64,000 bases of DNA from Xylophilus sp. GOD-11R. Lineage in GTDB: Bacteria; Pseudomonadota; Gammaproteobacteria; Burkholderiales; Burkholderiaceae_C. The position numbers were made by a program, and so were the translations under genes. Of this stretch, positions 1-10,198 are shown piece after piece. The notes under the pieces are model-generated. The model had not been told where the DNA came from. It saw only the letters and a program-made list of their open reading frames with translations, and did not search any database. The stretch covers positions 2,046,001-2,110,000 of the forward strand of contig NZ_CP137854.1 of NCBI RefSeq assembly GCF_033546935.1, in the 5' to 3' direction. Numbering within the stretch: position 1 is the stretch's first letter; every line of letters begins with the position of its first letter.

Positions 1-282
1 GAGCGGCAGGTGCTCTGGCGCCATGTCATGCGCAATGCGCTGATCCCCATCGTCACGGGTTTTCCGGCGGCCTTCATCGGCGCGTTCTTCACCGGCTCGC
101 TGCTGATCGAGACCCTGTTCTCGCTCGACGGCCTGGGCCTGCTCAGCTACGAGAGCGTGATCCGGCGCGACTACCCGGTCGTGCTGGGAACGCTCTACCT
201 GTTTACCTTGATCGGCCTGCTGACCAAGCTGGTGGGTGATCTTTGCTATGTCTGGGTGGACCCGCGTGTACGTTTCGATTGA
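1..282 (+). CDS. yejB: Microcin C/peptide ABC transporter permease YejB, C-terminal part
   Basis: This is the last 93 codons of an inner-membrane permease; the gene begins before the window. The open frame runs from base 1 to a TGA at 280-282. It opens with the EAA-type cytoplasmic loop of binding-protein-dependent permeases ([14 protein letters not shown]), which docks on the ATPase, followed by hydrophobic segments. The next genes are recognisable YejE and YejF homologues, so by position this is YejB, a subunit of the YejABEF importer that takes up oligopeptides and, in E. coli, microcin C. The assignment depends mostly on context because only the C-terminus is visible. Confidence 0.85.
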   Translation, partial: ERQVLWRHVMRNALIPIVTGFPAAFIGAFFTGSLLIETLFSLDGLGLLSYESVIRRDYPVVLGTLYLFTLIGLLTKLVGDLCYVWVDPRVRFD

Positions 283-311
283 ATTCGCCCGCCGGGCACG
301 AGGTGCCGTCC

Positions 312-1364
312 GTGGCTGAGGCGCCTGTCATCACCGCCATGCCCGCGGCCGTTTCGCCCGGGCGCCGGGCGTGGCGGCGCTTCCGGCGCAACCGGCTGGG
401 CTTCTGGAGCCTCGTGCTCTTCAGCGTCATGGTGGTGGCGAGCCTGTTCGCCGAGGTGCTGTCGACCGAGCGCCCGCTGGTCGTGCGCTATGAGGGCCAG
501 ACCTACTTTCCGGTGCTGAACGACTACTCCGAAAAGACCTTCGGCGGCGACTTCGAAACCCCCGCTGACTACCTCGACCCCTTCATCCGCGACCGCATCA
601 CCGCCGGCGCCAACTGGGCGATCTACGCGCCCAACCCCTACGGACCGAAGACGCTCAACTACTTCGCCCGTGAACCCCACCCGGCCGAGCCTTCTCGCGA
701 CAACTTCTTCGGTACCGACGATCGGGGCCGCGACCTGCTGGCGCAACTCATCTACGGCTTTCGCCTGAGCGTGCTGTTCGGGCTGGCACTGACGGTCATC
801 GGCGTGCTGCTGGGTGTGCTTACCGGTGCGATCCAAGGCTACCTGAGCGGCCGCACCGACCTGGCTTTCCAGCGCTTCATCGAGATCTGGGGCTCCATGC
901 CGGAGCTCTACCTGCTCATCATCTTCAGCGCCGTCTTCGCGCCGAGCGTGGCCCTGCTGCTGGTGCTGCTGTCGCTCTTCGGCTGGATGGGCTTGTCGGA
1001 TTACGTACGGGCCGAGTTCCTGCGCAACCGCCAGCTCGACTACGTGCGAGCCGCGCGGGCGATGGGGGTGTCGCACCGGCAGATCGTGTGGCGCCACATC
1101 CTGCCCAACAGCCTGACGCCGGTCGTGACCTTTCTGCCGTTCCGCATGAGCGCCTCGATCCTGGCACTGACCTCGCTCGACTTCCTGGGCCTGGGCGTGC
1201 CGCCTGGTACGCCGTCGTTGGGCGAGCTGCTCAACCAGGGCAAGGCGAACATCGACGCCTGGTGGATTTCGCTGTCGACCTTCGGCGTGCTGACCGTCAC
1301 CTTGCTCCTGCTGACCTTCACTGGCGATGCCTTGCGCGACGCGCTGGATCCGCGCAAAACATGA
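312..1364 (+). CDS. yejE: Microcin C/peptide ABC transporter permease YejE
   Basis: Second inner-membrane permease of a YejABEF-type peptide importer. The protein has an N-terminal membrane helix (about residues 25-45), a long periplasmic segment containing the YejE-like stretch RYEGQTYFPVLNDYSE, a BPD_transp_1 core and an EAA loop (RAARAMGVSHRQIVWRHILP). I chose GTG at 312 because GAGGTG lies about seven bases upstream, giving 350 aa. ATG at 339 (341 aa, the length of E. coli YejE) is an equally plausible start with a poorer ribosome site. An earlier in-frame TTG at 243 lies inside yejB and is unlikely. The stop overlaps the ATG of yejF (ATGA), indicating translational coupling. Confidence 0.9.
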   Translation: MAEAPVITAMPAAVSPGRRAWRRFRRNRLGFWSLVLFSVMVVASLFAEVLSTERPLVVRYEGQTYFPVLNDYSEKTFGGDFETPADYLDPFIRDRITAGANWAIYAPNPYGPKTLNYFAREPHPAEPSRDNFFGTDDRGRDLLAQLIYGFRLSVLFGLALTVIGVLLGVLTGAIQGYLSGRTDLAFQRFIEIWGSMPELYLLIIFSAVFAPSVALLLVLLSLFGWMGLSDYVRAEFLRNRQLDYVRAARAMGVSHRQIVWRHILPNSLTPVVTFLPFRMSASILALTSLDFLGLGVPPGTPSLGELLNQGKANIDAWWISLSTFGVLTVTLLLLTFTGDALRDALDPRKT

Positions 1365-2986
1365 ACGAGTCTCCCGACACTCCGCTGCTCGACGTCCGCG
1401 GCCTGCGCATCGCCTTCGGTGGCAACGAGGTGGTGCATGGCATCGACTTCCACGTCATGCCCGGCGAAAAGCTGGCGCTCGTCGGCGAATCCGGTTCTGG
1501 CAAGACGATCACCGCGATGAGCCTGCTGCGGCTGGTGCCCGACGCCTGGGCCAGTGGCAGCGCGCTGCTGCAGCCGCGCGACGGCGGCGCGGCGCGTGAC
1601 CTGCTGACCCTGCCCGAACGCGCGCTGCGCGCCGTCCGGGGCGACGAGGTAGCAATGATTTTCCAGGAGCCGATGACCGCGCTCAATCCGCTGTTTCCCG
1701 TCGGCGCGCAGATCGCCGAGGTGCTGCAGGTCAAGCGTGCGATGCCGGCGCGCCAGGCGTGGGAGAAGGCGGTTTCGCTCATGGCCGATACCGGCATTCC
1801 CGAGCCCGAACGCCGTGCGCGCAGCTATCCGCACCAGCTGTCCGGCGGCCAGCGGCAGCGTGCGATGATCGCGATGGCGCTCGCCAACCAGCCGCGCCTG
1901 CTGCTGGCCGACGAGCCGACCACCGCGCTGGATGTCACCCTGCGGGCGCAGATCCTCGATCTGCTGACCGACTTGCAGCGCAGCCAGGGCATGGCGGTGC
2001 TGCTGATCACCCACGATCTGCTGATGGTGCGGCGCTTCGCCGACCGGGTGGCGGTGATGGAGCGCGGCCATATCGTCGAGCAGGGGCCGGTGGCCGATGT
2101 CTTTTCCCGTCCGAGCCATCCCTACACCCGCAAGTTGCTCGACAGCGTGCCGCGACGGGCGGTGGACGAGCAAGCGGTGGCAGCGGGTTTGGCGCCGTTG
2201 ATCGAGGGCGAGCGTCTGACGGTGCGCTATCCGGTGCCGCGTCCGGGCATCACAGGCTGGTTCCGCAAGAACTCCTTCGTCGCGGTGCGGGACGTCGGGC
2301 TGAAAGTCTTTCCAGGCCGCACGCTGGCGGTGGTCGGCGAATCGGGCTCGGGCAAATCCACGCTCGCGCTCGCGGTGCTGGGGCTGCAGCCGCACGAGGG
2401 TGAACTGCGGATCGACGGCCGCCACTGGAGCGGGAAGCTGGGCGAAGACCGCCCGCTGCGGCGACTGGTGCAGGTGGTTTTTCAGGACCCGTTCTCGTCG
2501 CTGTCGCCCCGTATGACGGTCGGCGAACTGGTGGGGGAGGGCCTGCAGGTGCATTTTTCCGAGCTCGACGCGGCGACGCGCGACGCACGGGTGCGTGCCG
2601 CGCTTGCCGACGTCGGTCTGGACGAGCAGCAGTTTCCCGGACTGCTGGAGCGCTATCCGCATGCGTTTTCCGGCGGTCAGCGCCAACGGCTGGCGATCGC
2701 CCGGGCGCTGGTCGTGCAGCCGCGCGTGCTGGTGCTCGACGAGCCGACCAGTGCGCTCGACGTGACCATCCAGAAGCAGGTGCTCGACCTGCTGCAACGG
2801 CTGCAGCGTGAGCATGGGCTCGCCTACCTGCTGATCACCCACGACATGGACGTGGTACGCGCCATGGCGCACGACGTGATGGCCATGAAGGACGGCCAGA
2901 CGGTGGAGTCCGGAACCGCGGCGCAGGTGCTGGATGCGCCATCGCATCCGTACACCCGTCGGCTCGTCGAAGCTGCTGGCGCCTGA
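1361..2986 (+). CDS. yejF: Microcin C/peptide ABC transporter ATP-binding protein YejF
   Basis: Fused double ATPase of 541 aa that powers the YejB/YejE channel. Two complete nucleotide-binding domains are visible. The first has Walker A GESGSGKT at residues 42-49, signature LSGGQRQR and Walker [13 protein letters not shown]. The second has Walker A GESGSGKS at 326-333, signature FSGGQRQR and [12 protein letters not shown]. The tandem arrangement and length match YejF (529 aa in E. coli). The start ATG overlaps the yejE stop. No obvious terminator follows; the thioredoxin-like gene begins 66 bases later. Confidence 0.94.
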   Translation: MNESPDTPLLDVRGLRIAFGGNEVVHGIDFHVMPGEKLALVGESGSGKTITAMSLLRLVPDAWASGSALLQPRDGGAARDLLTLPERALRAVRGDEVAMIFQEPMTALNPLFPVGAQIAEVLQVKRAMPARQAWEKAVSLMADTGIPEPERRARSYPHQLSGGQRQRAMIAMALANQPRLLLADEPTTALDVTLRAQILDLLTDLQRSQGMAVLLITHDLLMVRRFADRVAVMERGHIVEQGPVADVFSRPSHPYTRKLLDSVPRRAVDEQAVAAGLAPLIEGERLTVRYPVPRPGITGWFRKNSFVAVRDVGLKVFPGRTLAVVGESGSGKSTLALAVLGLQPHEGELRIDGRHWSGKLGEDRPLRRLVQVVFQDPFSSLSPRMTVGELVGEGLQVHFSELDAATRDARVRAALADVGLDEQQFPGLLERYPHAFSGGQRQRLAIARALVVQPRVLVLDEPTSALDVTIQKQVLDLLQRLQREHGLAYLLITHDMDVVRAMAHDVMAMKDGQTVESGTAAQVLDAPSHPYTRRLVEAAGA

Positions 2987-3052
2987 CGCATGCCACTGCC
3001 GCCGCGCGTGCGCTGCGCTAGCATTTGCCTTTTGGGCGGACGAATTCAGCCG

Positions 3053-3424
3053 ATGACGACGATGCAGGACCTGCTGGTAGTGAGTTTGTGCGCCGAGTGG
3101 TGCGGCGTCTGCCGCGATTGGCGCGCTGCCTTCACCGATGTCGCCGCGCGCCATCCGGAAGCAAATTTTCGCTGGCTCGACGTAGAGGACGAATCGGAGG
3201 TCGCCGGCGACCTCGATGTCGAGACTTTCCCGACGGTGCTGATCGCGCGAGGCGATCGGGTCGTTTTTCTGGGCCCGGTTTTGCCGCAAGGCACGCTGCT
3301 CGACCGCCTGTTGGCAAGCCTCGGGGCCGACGCAGCGGAGGTGCCGCAATCCGCCTCGCTTCTGGCGCGACTTCAGGCGAGCGGGCCGGGCGATCGCATT
3401 GCACAAATATCACGGCCGGAGTAG
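3053..3424 (+). CDS. Thioredoxin-like protein
   Basis: A small cytoplasmic thioredoxin-fold protein of 123 aa. It has the active-site motif W-C-G-V-C (Cys17 and Cys20) after a beta strand (LLVVSLCAEW) and a conserved cis-proline context (VETFPTVLIARG). There is no signal peptide. CGVC differs from the CGPC of classical TrxA, so this is a divergent member rather than the main thioredoxin. I chose ATG 3053; ATG 3062 is an alternative, and an in-frame ATG at 2990 would add a poorly conserved 21-residue tail. The last codons contain the putative promoter of the rimP operon. The physiological partner is unknown. Confidence 0.75.
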   Translation: MTTMQDLLVVSLCAEWCGVCRDWRAAFTDVAARHPEANFRWLDVEDESEVAGDLDVETFPTVLIARGDRVVFLGPVLPQGTLLDRLLASLGADAAEVPQSASLLARLQASGPGDRIAQISRPE

Positions 3425-3427
3425 AAT
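3399..3427 (+). promoter_or_regulatory. Putative sigma-70 promoter of the rimP-nusA-infB operon
   Basis: A -35-like TTGCAC (3399-3404) and a -10-like TAGAAT (3422-3427) are separated by exactly 17 bases. They lie at the very end of the thioredoxin-like gene. Initiation would be expected near 3434, only about nine bases before the hairpin at 3443. The spacing is ideal and both hexamers are close to consensus, but transcription here is inferred only from sequence. Confidence 0.5.
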
Positions 3428-3442
3428 TGCAGGCTGACGACC

Positions 3443-3474
3443 AAACGGGCGGATACCAACCGCCCGTTTTTTTT
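3443..3474 (+). terminator. Intrinsic terminator / possible attenuator ahead of rimP
   Basis: A ten-base-pair stem (3443-3452 with 3460-3469, core ACGGGCGG/CCGCCCGT) with a seven-base loop runs into a T tract ending at 3474. This is a textbook Rho-independent terminator. It lies after the thioredoxin-like gene and before rimP, so it may simply end the upstream unit. Because the putative promoter at 3399-3427 fires just before it, it could also attenuate the operon that encodes the termination factor NusA. Confidence 0.85.
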
Positions 3475-3523
3475 GGTCGATCGGTTTTCATCCGTTACCT
3501 TTTTTGGTGGGCTTTCCAGCAAC

Positions 3524-4159
3524 GTGGCACTGCAGCAGATCGTAGAGACGACCGTAATCGGCCTAGGCTATGACCTCGTGGAGATCGAACGCTCCGCGGG
3601 TGGTTTGCTGCGCATCACCATCGATTTGCCGTGGCAAGGTCACGCGTCTGCCAGCGAGGCGGGCGTTCCCGAGCAGTTCGTGACGGTGGAAGATTGCGAG
3701 AAGGTGACGCGGCAGCTGCAGTTCGCGCTCGAGGTCGACGGCGTCGACTACAACCGGCTCGAGGTTTCCTCGCCGGGCATCGACCGGCCCTTGCGCCATC
3801 AGCAGGATTTCGAACGTTTCGAAGGCGAAGTCATCGATCTGGTCCTCAAGGCTCCCATCGGCGCGGCCGGAGGTGGACAGGTTGCTGCCAATCGCAAAAA
3901 ATTCCGGGGTCGGCTCGAACGTGCTCCCAAAGGTGGAGAAGCCATCTGGCAGATCGTCTGGACCGACGAGCCCGAGGCCAAGCCCGGTGCGAAGGTGAGC
4001 AAGAAGCGGCTGGAAGCGTTGCCCCTGCATGCGATGGCGTTCACGCTGCAGGAGTTGCGTGAGGCACGGCTCGCCCCCATCGTGGATTTCAAGGGCCGCA
4101 AGTCGCGTGGCGAAGCCAGCGATTCGGCCGAGGCTGCCGAGCCCGGCGCCGAGAACTAA
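3524..4159 (+). CDS. rimP: Ribosome maturation factor RimP
   Basis: Cytoplasmic factor needed for 30S subunit maturation, 211 aa. The N-terminal domain carries the typical [21 protein letters not shown] segment and the motif [12 protein letters not shown]. The C-terminal Sm-like domain follows, with a charged tail. I chose GTG at 3524 because the protein then begins (V)[10 protein letters not shown], as in related proteins; an in-frame TTG at 3473 overlaps the terminator and is improbable. The gene is first in the conserved rimP-nusA-infB cluster. At roughly 210 residues it is longer than the E. coli protein (about 150), mainly through an insertion in the C-terminal half and the acidic tail. 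Confidence 0.93.
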   Translation: MALQQIVETTVIGLGYDLVEIERSAGGLLRITIDLPWQGHASASEAGVPEQFVTVEDCEKVTRQLQFALEVDGVDYNRLEVSSPGIDRPLRHQQDFERFEGEVIDLVLKAPIGAAGGGQVAANRKKFRGRLERAPKGGEAIWQIVWTDEPEAKPGAKVSKKRLEALPLHAMAFTLQELREARLAPIVDFKGRKSRGEASDSAEAAEPGAEN

Positions 4160-4227
4160 GGTGCCGGTTCGGTCGTCTTGCGAAGGCGGCCGTTGGCGGA
4201 AAAAAGTACAGGACAGGAGTTAGTTGC

Positions 4228-5712
4228 ATGAATCGCGAATTGTTGATGCTGGTCGAGGCGATTTCCCGCGAAAAGAGCGTCGAGCGTGACGTCGTCTTCG
4301 GCGCGGTCGAATCCGCCCTGGCGCAGGCAACCAAGAAGCTCTACAGCGGTGAAGTGGATATCCGCGTGGCGATCGATCGCGACACCGGTGTCTACGAAAC
4401 TTTCCGCCGCTGGCACGTGGTGCCGGACGAGGCCGGTCTGCAACTGCCCGAGCAGGAAATCCTGCTGTTTGAAGCCAAGGAGCAGATTCCTGACATCGAG
4501 GTCGACGAGCACATCGAAGAGTCAGTCGAGTCGGTGCCGATCGGCCGTATCGGTGCCATGGCGGCCAAGCAGGTCATCCTGCAGAAGATCCGTGACGCCG
4601 AGCGCGAAATGCTGCTCAACGACTTCATGTCGCGCGGCGAAAAGATCTTCACCGGCACCGTCAAGCGCATGGACAAGGGCGACATCATCGTCGAGGCCGG
4701 GCGCGTCGAAGGCCGCCTGCGTCGCAGCGAGATGATCCCCAAGGAAAACCTGCGCAACGGCGACCGCGTGCGGGCCATGATCATGGAAGTCGACCTGACG
4801 CTGCGCGGCGCGCCGATCATCCTGTCGCGTTCGGCTCCGGAATTCATGATCGAGCTCTTCCGCAACGAAGTGCCCGAGATCGAACAAGGCCTTCTCGAGA
4901 TCAAGTCCTGCGCCCGTGACCCCGGCAGCCGCGCCAAGATCGCCGTGCTCTCGCACGACAAGCGCGTCGACCCGATCGGCACCTGCGTCGGCGTGCGCGG
5001 CACCCGGGTCAATGCGGTCACCAACGAGCTGGCCGGGGAACGCGTCGACATCGTGCTGTGGAGCGAGGATCCGGCGCAGTTCGTCATCGGCGCCCTGGCG
5101 CCTGCCAACGTGTCGTCGATCGTGGTCGACGAAGAGAAGCACGCCATGGACGTGGTGGTCGACGAGGAAAACCTCGCCATCGCCATCGGCCGAGGCGGCC
5201 AGAACGTGCGCCTGGCTTCCGACCTCACCGGCTGGAAGATCAACATCATGGATGCCGCCGAGTCTGCCCAGAAGCAGGCCGACGAAGCCCAGGCCGGCCG
5301 TTCGCTATTCATGGAAAAGCTCGACGTCGACGAGGAAATCGCCGACATCCTGATCCAGGAAGGTTTCACCAGCCTCGAAGAAGTCGCCTACGTGCCGCTT
5401 CAGGAAATGCTGGAGATCGAAAGCTTCGACGAAGACACGGTCAACGAACTGCGCTCCCGCGCCAAGGACGCCCTGCTGACGATGGAAATCGCCCGCGAGG
5501 AAAACGTCGGCGGCGTTTCGCAGGACCTGCGTGACCTCGGCGGGCTGACGCCCGAACACATCTCCACGCTGGCGACCGCCGGTGTGCATACGCGCGACGA
5601 TCTTGCCGACCTCGGCGTAGACGAACTCACAGAAATTACCGGCCAGTCCGCCGACGAGGCCAAGAGCCTGATTCTCAAGGCACGCGAACATTGGTTCGCG
5701 GGTCAAGAGTAA
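4228..5712 (+). CDS. nusA: Transcription termination/antitermination protein NusA
   Basis: RNA polymerase-associated factor controlling pausing, termination and antitermination; 494 aa, essentially the length of E. coli NusA. The order seen is: N-terminal polymerase-binding domain (1-130); S1 domain around 135-200 ([22 protein letters not shown]); two KH domains ([21 protein letters not shown] and [18 protein letters not shown]); then two acidic C-terminal repeats of the AR1/AR2 type that bind the alpha subunit. A CAGGAG ribosome site lies about eight bases before the ATG. It lies between rimP and infB, as is usual. Confidence 0.97.
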   Translation: MNRELLMLVEAISREKSVERDVVFGAVESALAQATKKLYSGEVDIRVAIDRDTGVYETFRRWHVVPDEAGLQLPEQEILLFEAKEQIPDIEVDEHIEESVESVPIGRIGAMAAKQVILQKIRDAEREMLLNDFMSRGEKIFTGTVKRMDKGDIIVEAGRVEGRLRRSEMIPKENLRNGDRVRAMIMEVDLTLRGAPIILSRSAPEFMIELFRNEVPEIEQGLLEIKSCARDPGSRAKIAVLSHDKRVDPIGTCVGVRGTRVNAVTNELAGERVDIVLWSEDPAQFVIGALAPANVSSIVVDEEKHAMDVVVDEENLAIAIGRGGQNVRLASDLTGWKINIMDAAESAQKQADEAQAGRSLFMEKLDVDEEIADILIQEGFTSLEEVAYVPLQEMLEIESFDEDTVNELRSRAKDALLTMEIAREENVGGVSQDLRDLGGLTPEHISTLATAGVHTRDDLADLGVDELTEITGQSADEAKSLILKAREHWFAGQE

Positions 5713-5736
5713 GAGACGTGGAGGACCGCAAAGAAT

Positions 5737-8616
5737 ATGTCCAGCACTACCGTAGCCGAGTTCGCAACCGAACTCAAGAAGTCCACTGAAACCTTGCTCG
5801 ACCAGCTCCGCTCGGCCGGCGTGAGCAAGGGGGCTTCGTCCGATATCCTGACCGAGGGTGACAAGCAGAAGCTGCTCGGCTATCTGCAGGCCAGCCACGG
5901 CACTGTCGCCGCCGATCGCAAGAAGATCACGCTGGTGAAGAAGTCCACCAGCGAGATCAAGCAGGCCGATGCCACCGGGCGTGCCCGCACGATCCAGGTC
6001 GAAGTCCGCAAGAAGCGCACCTTCATCAAGCGTGACGAGGGCAGCGATGCCGCACCCGAAGGCGAACTCGACGCCGACCAGGCTCTGGAAGCCGCGCAGG
6101 CGGAACCGGTGTACTCGGCCGCAGACCTCGAACTGCAGCGTCGCGAAGAAGAGATGCGCAGCACCGCGGATCAGCTTCGCGTGCAGGAAGAAGAACTGGC
6201 CGAGAAACGCCGTAGCCGCGAAGAGCGCGAGCGCCGCGAACGCGAGGCCGAAGAACGTGCCGCCGCCTACGCCGCTCAGGAAGAAGCCAAGAAGGCCCAG
6301 GTGACCGCCGAGAAGGCCGAAGCCAACCGCGAGCAGGCCGAGCAGATCGCCGCGCGCCAGAAGGCCCAGGCTGACGCCCGTGCCGCTGCCGAGGCCGAGT
6401 CGCGTGCCCGTGCTGCCGAAGAAGCCGCGCGTGCGACCGATCTCGACACCCGTCGCCGCAAGGCCGAAGCCGAAGCTGCTGCCATCCGCTCCATGATGGC
6501 CACGCCCAAGAAGGTGCTGGTCGCCAAGAAGCCTGAAGAGCCGCCGAAGCCCGTCGCCAAGCCGGGTGAAGTCAAGCCGGGCGTCAAGGGCACGCTGCAC
6601 AAGCCCGCCGTCGGTGCGGGTACGGCACGCCCGGGTGCGCCTGCGGCGCCAGGCGCCGGTGCCGGCAAGGAAGTCAAGTCGGCCAAGCTGTCGTCCAGCT
6701 GGGCGGGCGATCCGGCCAAGAAGAAGGAAATCAAGACCCGCGGCGACAGCTCGGGTGGTGTGGGCCGCAACAGCTGGCGCGCCGGCCCGCGTGGCCGCCG
6801 TGGCGATCAGCGCGGCGACCAGCGCGACGATTTCTCGCAGCAACAAGCCGTCGAGCAACGCACGCTCGAAGTGCACGTGCCGGAAACCATCACCGTGGCC
6901 GAACTGGCGCACAAGATGTCGGTGAAGGCCGCCGAGGTCATCAAGCAGTTGATGAAACTCGGCCAGATGGTCACGATGAACCAGCCGCTGGACCAGGACA
7001 CCGCGATGATCGTGGTGGAAGAGTTCGGCCACAAGGCGGTCGTCGCCGCGCTGGACGATCCGGAAGCGTTCACCGACGAAGACGTCGGCGCACATTCCGG
7101 TGAAGCCCTGCCGCGCGCTCCAGTGGTGACCGTCATGGGTCACGTCGACCACGGCAAGACCTCGCTGCTGGACTACATCCGTCGTGCCAAGGTCGCTTCC
7201 GGCGAAGCCGGCGGCATTACGCAGCACATCGGTGCCTACCACGTCGAAACCGAGCGTGGCATGGTGTCCTTCCTGGATACCCCGGGCCACGAGGCGTTCA
7301 CCGCCATGCGTGCCCGCGGTGCTCAAGCGACCGACATCGTGATCCTGGTGGTCGCGGCCGACGACGGCGTCATGCCGCAGACCAAGGAAGCCATCAAGCA
7401 TGCCAAGGCTGCCGGTGTGCCGATCGTGGTCGCGGTCAACAAGATCGACAAGCCCGATGCCAACCCCGACCGCGTCAAGCAGGAGCTGGTGGTCGAGGAA
7501 GTCGTGCCCGAAGAGTACGGCGGCGATTCGCCGTTCGTCAGCGTCTCGGCCAAGACTGGCCAGGGCATCGACGACCTGCTCGAACAGGTGCTGCTGCAGG
7601 CCGAAGTGCTGGAACTCCGCGCGCCGGTCGATGCCGCCGCCAAGGGCCTGGTCATCGAAGCGCAGCTCGACAAGGGCCGTGGCCCGGTTGCGACGGTGCT
7701 GGTGCAATCCGGCACGCTCAAGACCGGCGACATCGTGCTGGCCGGCCAGACCTATGGCCGCGTCCGAGCCATGGTCGACGAGAACGGCCGGACCACCAAG
7801 TCCGCCGGCCCGTCGATCCCGGTCGAGATCCAGGGTCTGACGGAAGTGCCGCAGGCTGGTGACGAATTCATGGTGCTGGGCGACGAACGCCGGGCCCGCG
7901 AAATCGCGACCTACCGTGCCGGCAAGTTCCGCAACACCAAGCTGGCCAAGCAGCAGGCGGCGAAGCTGGAAAACATGTTCTCCGACATGACGGGCGGCGA
8001 GGTCAAGACCCTGCCGGTCATCATCAAGGCCGACGTGCAAGGTTCGCAGGAAGCGCTGGCGCAATCGTTGCTCAAGCTGTCCACGGAAGAAGTCCGCGTG
8101 CAGATCGTGTATGCGGGCGTCGGTGGCATCAGCGAGTCCGACATCAACCTGGCGATCGCTTCCAAGGCGGTGGTCATCGGCTTCAACGTGCGCGCCGATT
8201 CCGGTGCCCGCAAGACGGCTGAAGGCAACGGCATCCAGCTGCACTACTACGACATCATCTATGACGCGGTGGACGAGCTTCGTGCCGCCATGTCCGGGAT
8301 GCTGGCACCGGAGCAGCGCGAGGAAGTCATCGGCACCGCCGAAATCCGCACGGTGTTCGTGGCGTCCAAGATCGGTACGGTCGCAGGCTCCTACATCACC
8401 TCGGGCCAGGTCACGCGCAACTGCCGCTTCCGTCTGCTGCGCGAGAACGTGGTGGTCTACACGGGCGAAGTCGAGTCGGTCAAGCGCATGAAGGACGACG
8501 TACGCGAGGTCAAGGAAGGCTTCGAGTGCGGTATCAAGCTGCGCAACTACAACGATATCCGCGAGCTGGATCAGCTGGAATTCTTCGAGATCAAGGAGAT
8601 CGCCCGCACGCTGTAA
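5737..8616 (+). CDS. infB: Translation initiation factor IF-2
   Basis: GTPase that delivers fMet-tRNA to the 30S subunit; 959 aa. The N-terminal IF2_N helical domain (1-55) is followed by a long charged, probably coiled-coil E/K/R/A-rich region (about 110-250) and an A/P/G-rich linker. A second IF2_N-like domain begins near 375. The G domain has G1 GHVDHGKT (468-475), G3 DTPGH (514-518) and G4 NKID (568-571). Beta-barrel and C-terminal tRNA-binding domains complete the protein. The ATG is 24 bases after nusA and preceded by GTGGAGG. No second internal start for a short IF2 form could be established by eye. Confidence 0.97.
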   Translation: MSSTTVAEFATELKKSTETLLDQLRSAGVSKGASSDILTEGDKQKLLGYLQASHGTVAADRKKITLVKKSTSEIKQADATGRARTIQVEVRKKRTFIKRDEGSDAAPEGELDADQALEAAQAEPVYSAADLELQRREEEMRSTADQLRVQEEELAEKRRSREERERREREAEERAAAYAAQEEAKKAQVTAEKAEANREQAEQIAARQKAQADARAAAEAESRARAAEEAARATDLDTRRRKAEAEAAAIRSMMATPKKVLVAKKPEEPPKPVAKPGEVKPGVKGTLHKPAVGAGTARPGAPAAPGAGAGKEVKSAKLSSSWAGDPAKKKEIKTRGDSSGGVGRNSWRAGPRGRRGDQRGDQRDDFSQQQAVEQRTLEVHVPETITVAELAHKMSVKAAEVIKQLMKLGQMVTMNQPLDQDTAMIVVEEFGHKAVVAALDDPEAFTDEDVGAHSGEALPRAPVVTVMGHVDHGKTSLLDYIRRAKVASGEAGGITQHIGAYHVETERGMVSFLDTPGHEAFTAMRARGAQATDIVILVVAADDGVMPQTKEAIKHAKAAGVPIVVAVNKIDKPDANPDRVKQELVVEEVVPEEYGGDSPFVSVSAKTGQGIDDLLEQVLLQAEVLELRAPVDAAAKGLVIEAQLDKGRGPVATVLVQSGTLKTGDIVLAGQTYGRVRAMVDENGRTTKSAGPSIPVEIQGLTEVPQAGDEFMVLGDERRAREIATYRAGKFRNTKLAKQQAAKLENMFSDMTGGEVKTLPVIIKADVQGSQEALAQSLLKLSTEEVRVQIVYAGVGGISESDINLAIASKAVVIGFNVRADSGARKTAEGNGIQLHYYDIIYDAVDELRAAMSGMLAPEQREEVIGTAEIRTVFVASKIGTVAGSYITSGQVTRNCRFRLLRENVVVYTGEVESVKRMKDDVREVKEGFECGIKLRNYNDIRELDQLEFFEIKEIARTL

Positions 8617-8740
8617 GCAGCGCGCCGTGATATGACATCCATTGCGTCGTTGCAGTCGCCTGGTCGTACTGAAGTACTGCATGCGGCTCCGCGCCTAGCA
8701 CTGGATGCCATCTCGCGACGCTTGCGCGCGATTTACCCCA
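8617..8740. repeat. Intergenic partial inverted-repeat element between infB and rbfA
   Basis: This 124-base spacer has nested inverted arms: CATCCA (8637-8642) with TGGATG (8702-8707), GCGTCG (8645-8650) with CGACGC (8716-8721), and a central GTACT-GA-AGTAC hairpin near 8668. It looks like a structured, possibly repeated intergenic element rather than a gene. There is no T tract, so it is not a standard terminator; infB-rbfA read-through is likely. Repetition elsewhere in the genome cannot be tested here. Confidence 0.4.
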
Positions 8741-9112
8741 ATGCCTAAAAAGAAATCATCTGTCCCCAACCGCGGCTTCCGCGTCGCCGACCAGATCCAG
8801 CGCGATCTGTCGGAGCTGATCGCCCGCGAGTTGAAGGATCCGCGCGTGGGCATGGTCACGATCCAGGCGGTCGAGGTCACGCCCGATTACGCGCATGCCA
8901 AGGTTTTCTTCAGCGTGCTGACGGGTGACAAGGACGAGGCTCTGGAAGGTCTCAGCCAGGCGGCAGGCTTTCTGCGCGCCGGTCTGTTCAAGCGGCTGCA
9001 CATCCACACGGTGCCCACGCTGCATTTCCAGTTCGACCGCACGCCCGAGCGCGCCTCGGACATGAACGCCCTGATCGCGCAGGCCGTGGCCTCGCGCTCC
9101 AAAGACGACTGA
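8741..9112 (+). CDS. rbfA: 30S ribosome-binding factor RbfA
   Basis: Cold-shock and 30S-maturation factor with a KH-type fold; 123 aa. The protein begins [20 protein letters not shown] and contains the typical [18 protein letters not shown] and [14 protein letters not shown] segments. I chose ATG 8741; an upstream in-frame ATG at 8705 lies within the inverted-repeat spacer and would add 12 atypical residues. truB begins three bases after the stop, so the two are probably co-translated. Confidence 0.95.
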   Translation: MPKKKSSVPNRGFRVADQIQRDLSELIARELKDPRVGMVTIQAVEVTPDYAHAKVFFSVLTGDKDEALEGLSQAAGFLRAGLFKRLHIHTVPTLHFQFDRTPERASDMNALIAQAVASRSKDD

Positions 9113-9115
9113 CAC

Positions 9116-10198
9116 ATGAGCACCGCCGGGCCGCCCCAAGGAGCGAATGCCCCCTTGGGGGGCAACGGTTTGCATGCGTCGAACGCGCGTGCGGACCGCG
9201 CTCGTGCGCCTCGAGTGCGGGTGCAGCGTGGTCCGGTGCACGGCGTTCTGCTGCTCGACAAGCCGCTGGGCTTTTCCAGCAACGATGCGCTGCAGAAGGC
9301 CAAGTGGCTGCTGCGGGCCGAGAAGGCCGGGCATACCGGCACGCTCGATCCGCTGGCGACCGGCGTGCTCCCGCTGTGTTTCGGTGCGGCGACCAAATTC
9401 AGCCAGTTGCAGCTCGACGCGCCCAAGCGCTACGAGGCCTTGTTGAAGCTCGGCGTCAAGACGACCACCGGCGATCGCGAAGGCGACCTCGTGTCGGAGC
9501 GGCCAGTCGGCGAGATCACGGCCGCCGCACTCGCCGCGGTGGCCGATCGCTTTACCGGGGCCATCGCGCAGGTGCCGCCGATGCACAGCGCACTCAAGCG
9601 CGATGGCAAGGCGCTGTATGAATACGCCCGGGCCGGCATCGAGGTGGAGCGCGACGCCCGCCAGGTGACGATCCACGCACTCGCCCTCGAACTCACCCAC
9701 ACCGACGACGGCCATGCCGCGATACGCATGGATGTTCGTTGCAGCAAGGGCACCTACATCCGCACACTCGGCGAAGACATCGGCGAAGCCCTGGGTTGCG
9801 GCGGCCATCTGGTCATGCTGCGCCGTACGGCTACCGGGCATTTCGACGTGGCACAGGCCGTCGGTCTGGCCGAGTTCGAGGCGATGTCGTTGGACGAGCG
9901 CCTGGCGCGGCTCCATCCGGTGGAATCTCTGTTGGCCGAGCATGAATCCGTCACATTGGGCACGGAAGATGCGGCACGTTTTCTGTCAGGCATGCGCCGC
10001 CGGGGTTCCTGGCCGGATGCCGCGAAGGTCGCCGTTTACGGCGGCATCCCCCGAACCCTGCTGGGCGCAGCCCAGACCACCGGCGGCGAACTGATCCCGA
10101 GCCGCCTGCTGAGCCCCATCGAGATCCAGCAAATTTTGCAGAAAGAGAGCACGCCCAGCGCCGCCGTCATGGCCGCGGGCATCGAGGAAACCTTATGA
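9116..10198 (+). CDS. truB: tRNA pseudouridine(55) synthase TruB
   Basis: Makes pseudouridine 55 in the T loop of tRNAs. The catalytic motif [15 protein letters not shown] is present with the nucleophile Asp78. [10 protein letters not shown] and the C-terminal RNA-binding region follow. The product is 360 aa if ATG 9116 is used. The first 35 or so residues are not conserved family sequence: bases 9122-9165 form a GC-rich palindrome of a type often found between genes, read here as coding sequence. The conserved protein begins about [16 protein letters not shown], so the true start might be a GTG near 9217. The stop overlaps the start of typA (ATGA). Confidence 0.92.
   Translation: MSTAGPPQGANAPLGGNGLHASNARADRARAPRVRVQRGPVHGVLLLDKPLGFSSNDALQKAKWLLRAEKAGHTGTLDPLATGVLPLCFGAATKFSQLQLDAPKRYEALLKLGVKTTTGDREGDLVSERPVGEITAAALAAVADRFTGAIAQVPPMHSALKRDGKALYEYARAGIEVERDARQVTIHALALELTHTDDGHAAIRMDVRCSKGTYIRTLGEDIGEALGCGGHLVMLRRTATGHFDVAQAVGLAEFEAMSLDERLARLHPVESLLAEHESVTLGTEDAARFLSGMRRRGSWPDAAKVAVYGGIPRTLLGAAQTTGGELIPSRLLSPIEIQQILQKESTPSAAVMAAGIEETL
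9122..9165. repeat. GC-rich palindromic repeat inside the 5' end of truB
   Basis: The stretch contains GCCGCCCCAAGG and CCTTGGGGGGC arms around GAGCGAATGCCC, forming a strong imperfect hairpin. It resembles palindromes I know from intergenic regions of Comamonadaceae, but here it sits within the annotated reading frame of truB. Family membership is from memory and was not checked by search. Confidence 0.5.

Noticed and set aside
5305..8682. A very long minus-strand open frame opposite nusA-infB
   Set aside because: It is the antisense shadow of high-GC coding sequence with strong codon bias. The plus strand encodes unmistakable NusA and IF-2, and the antisense translation is repetitive and unlike known proteins.
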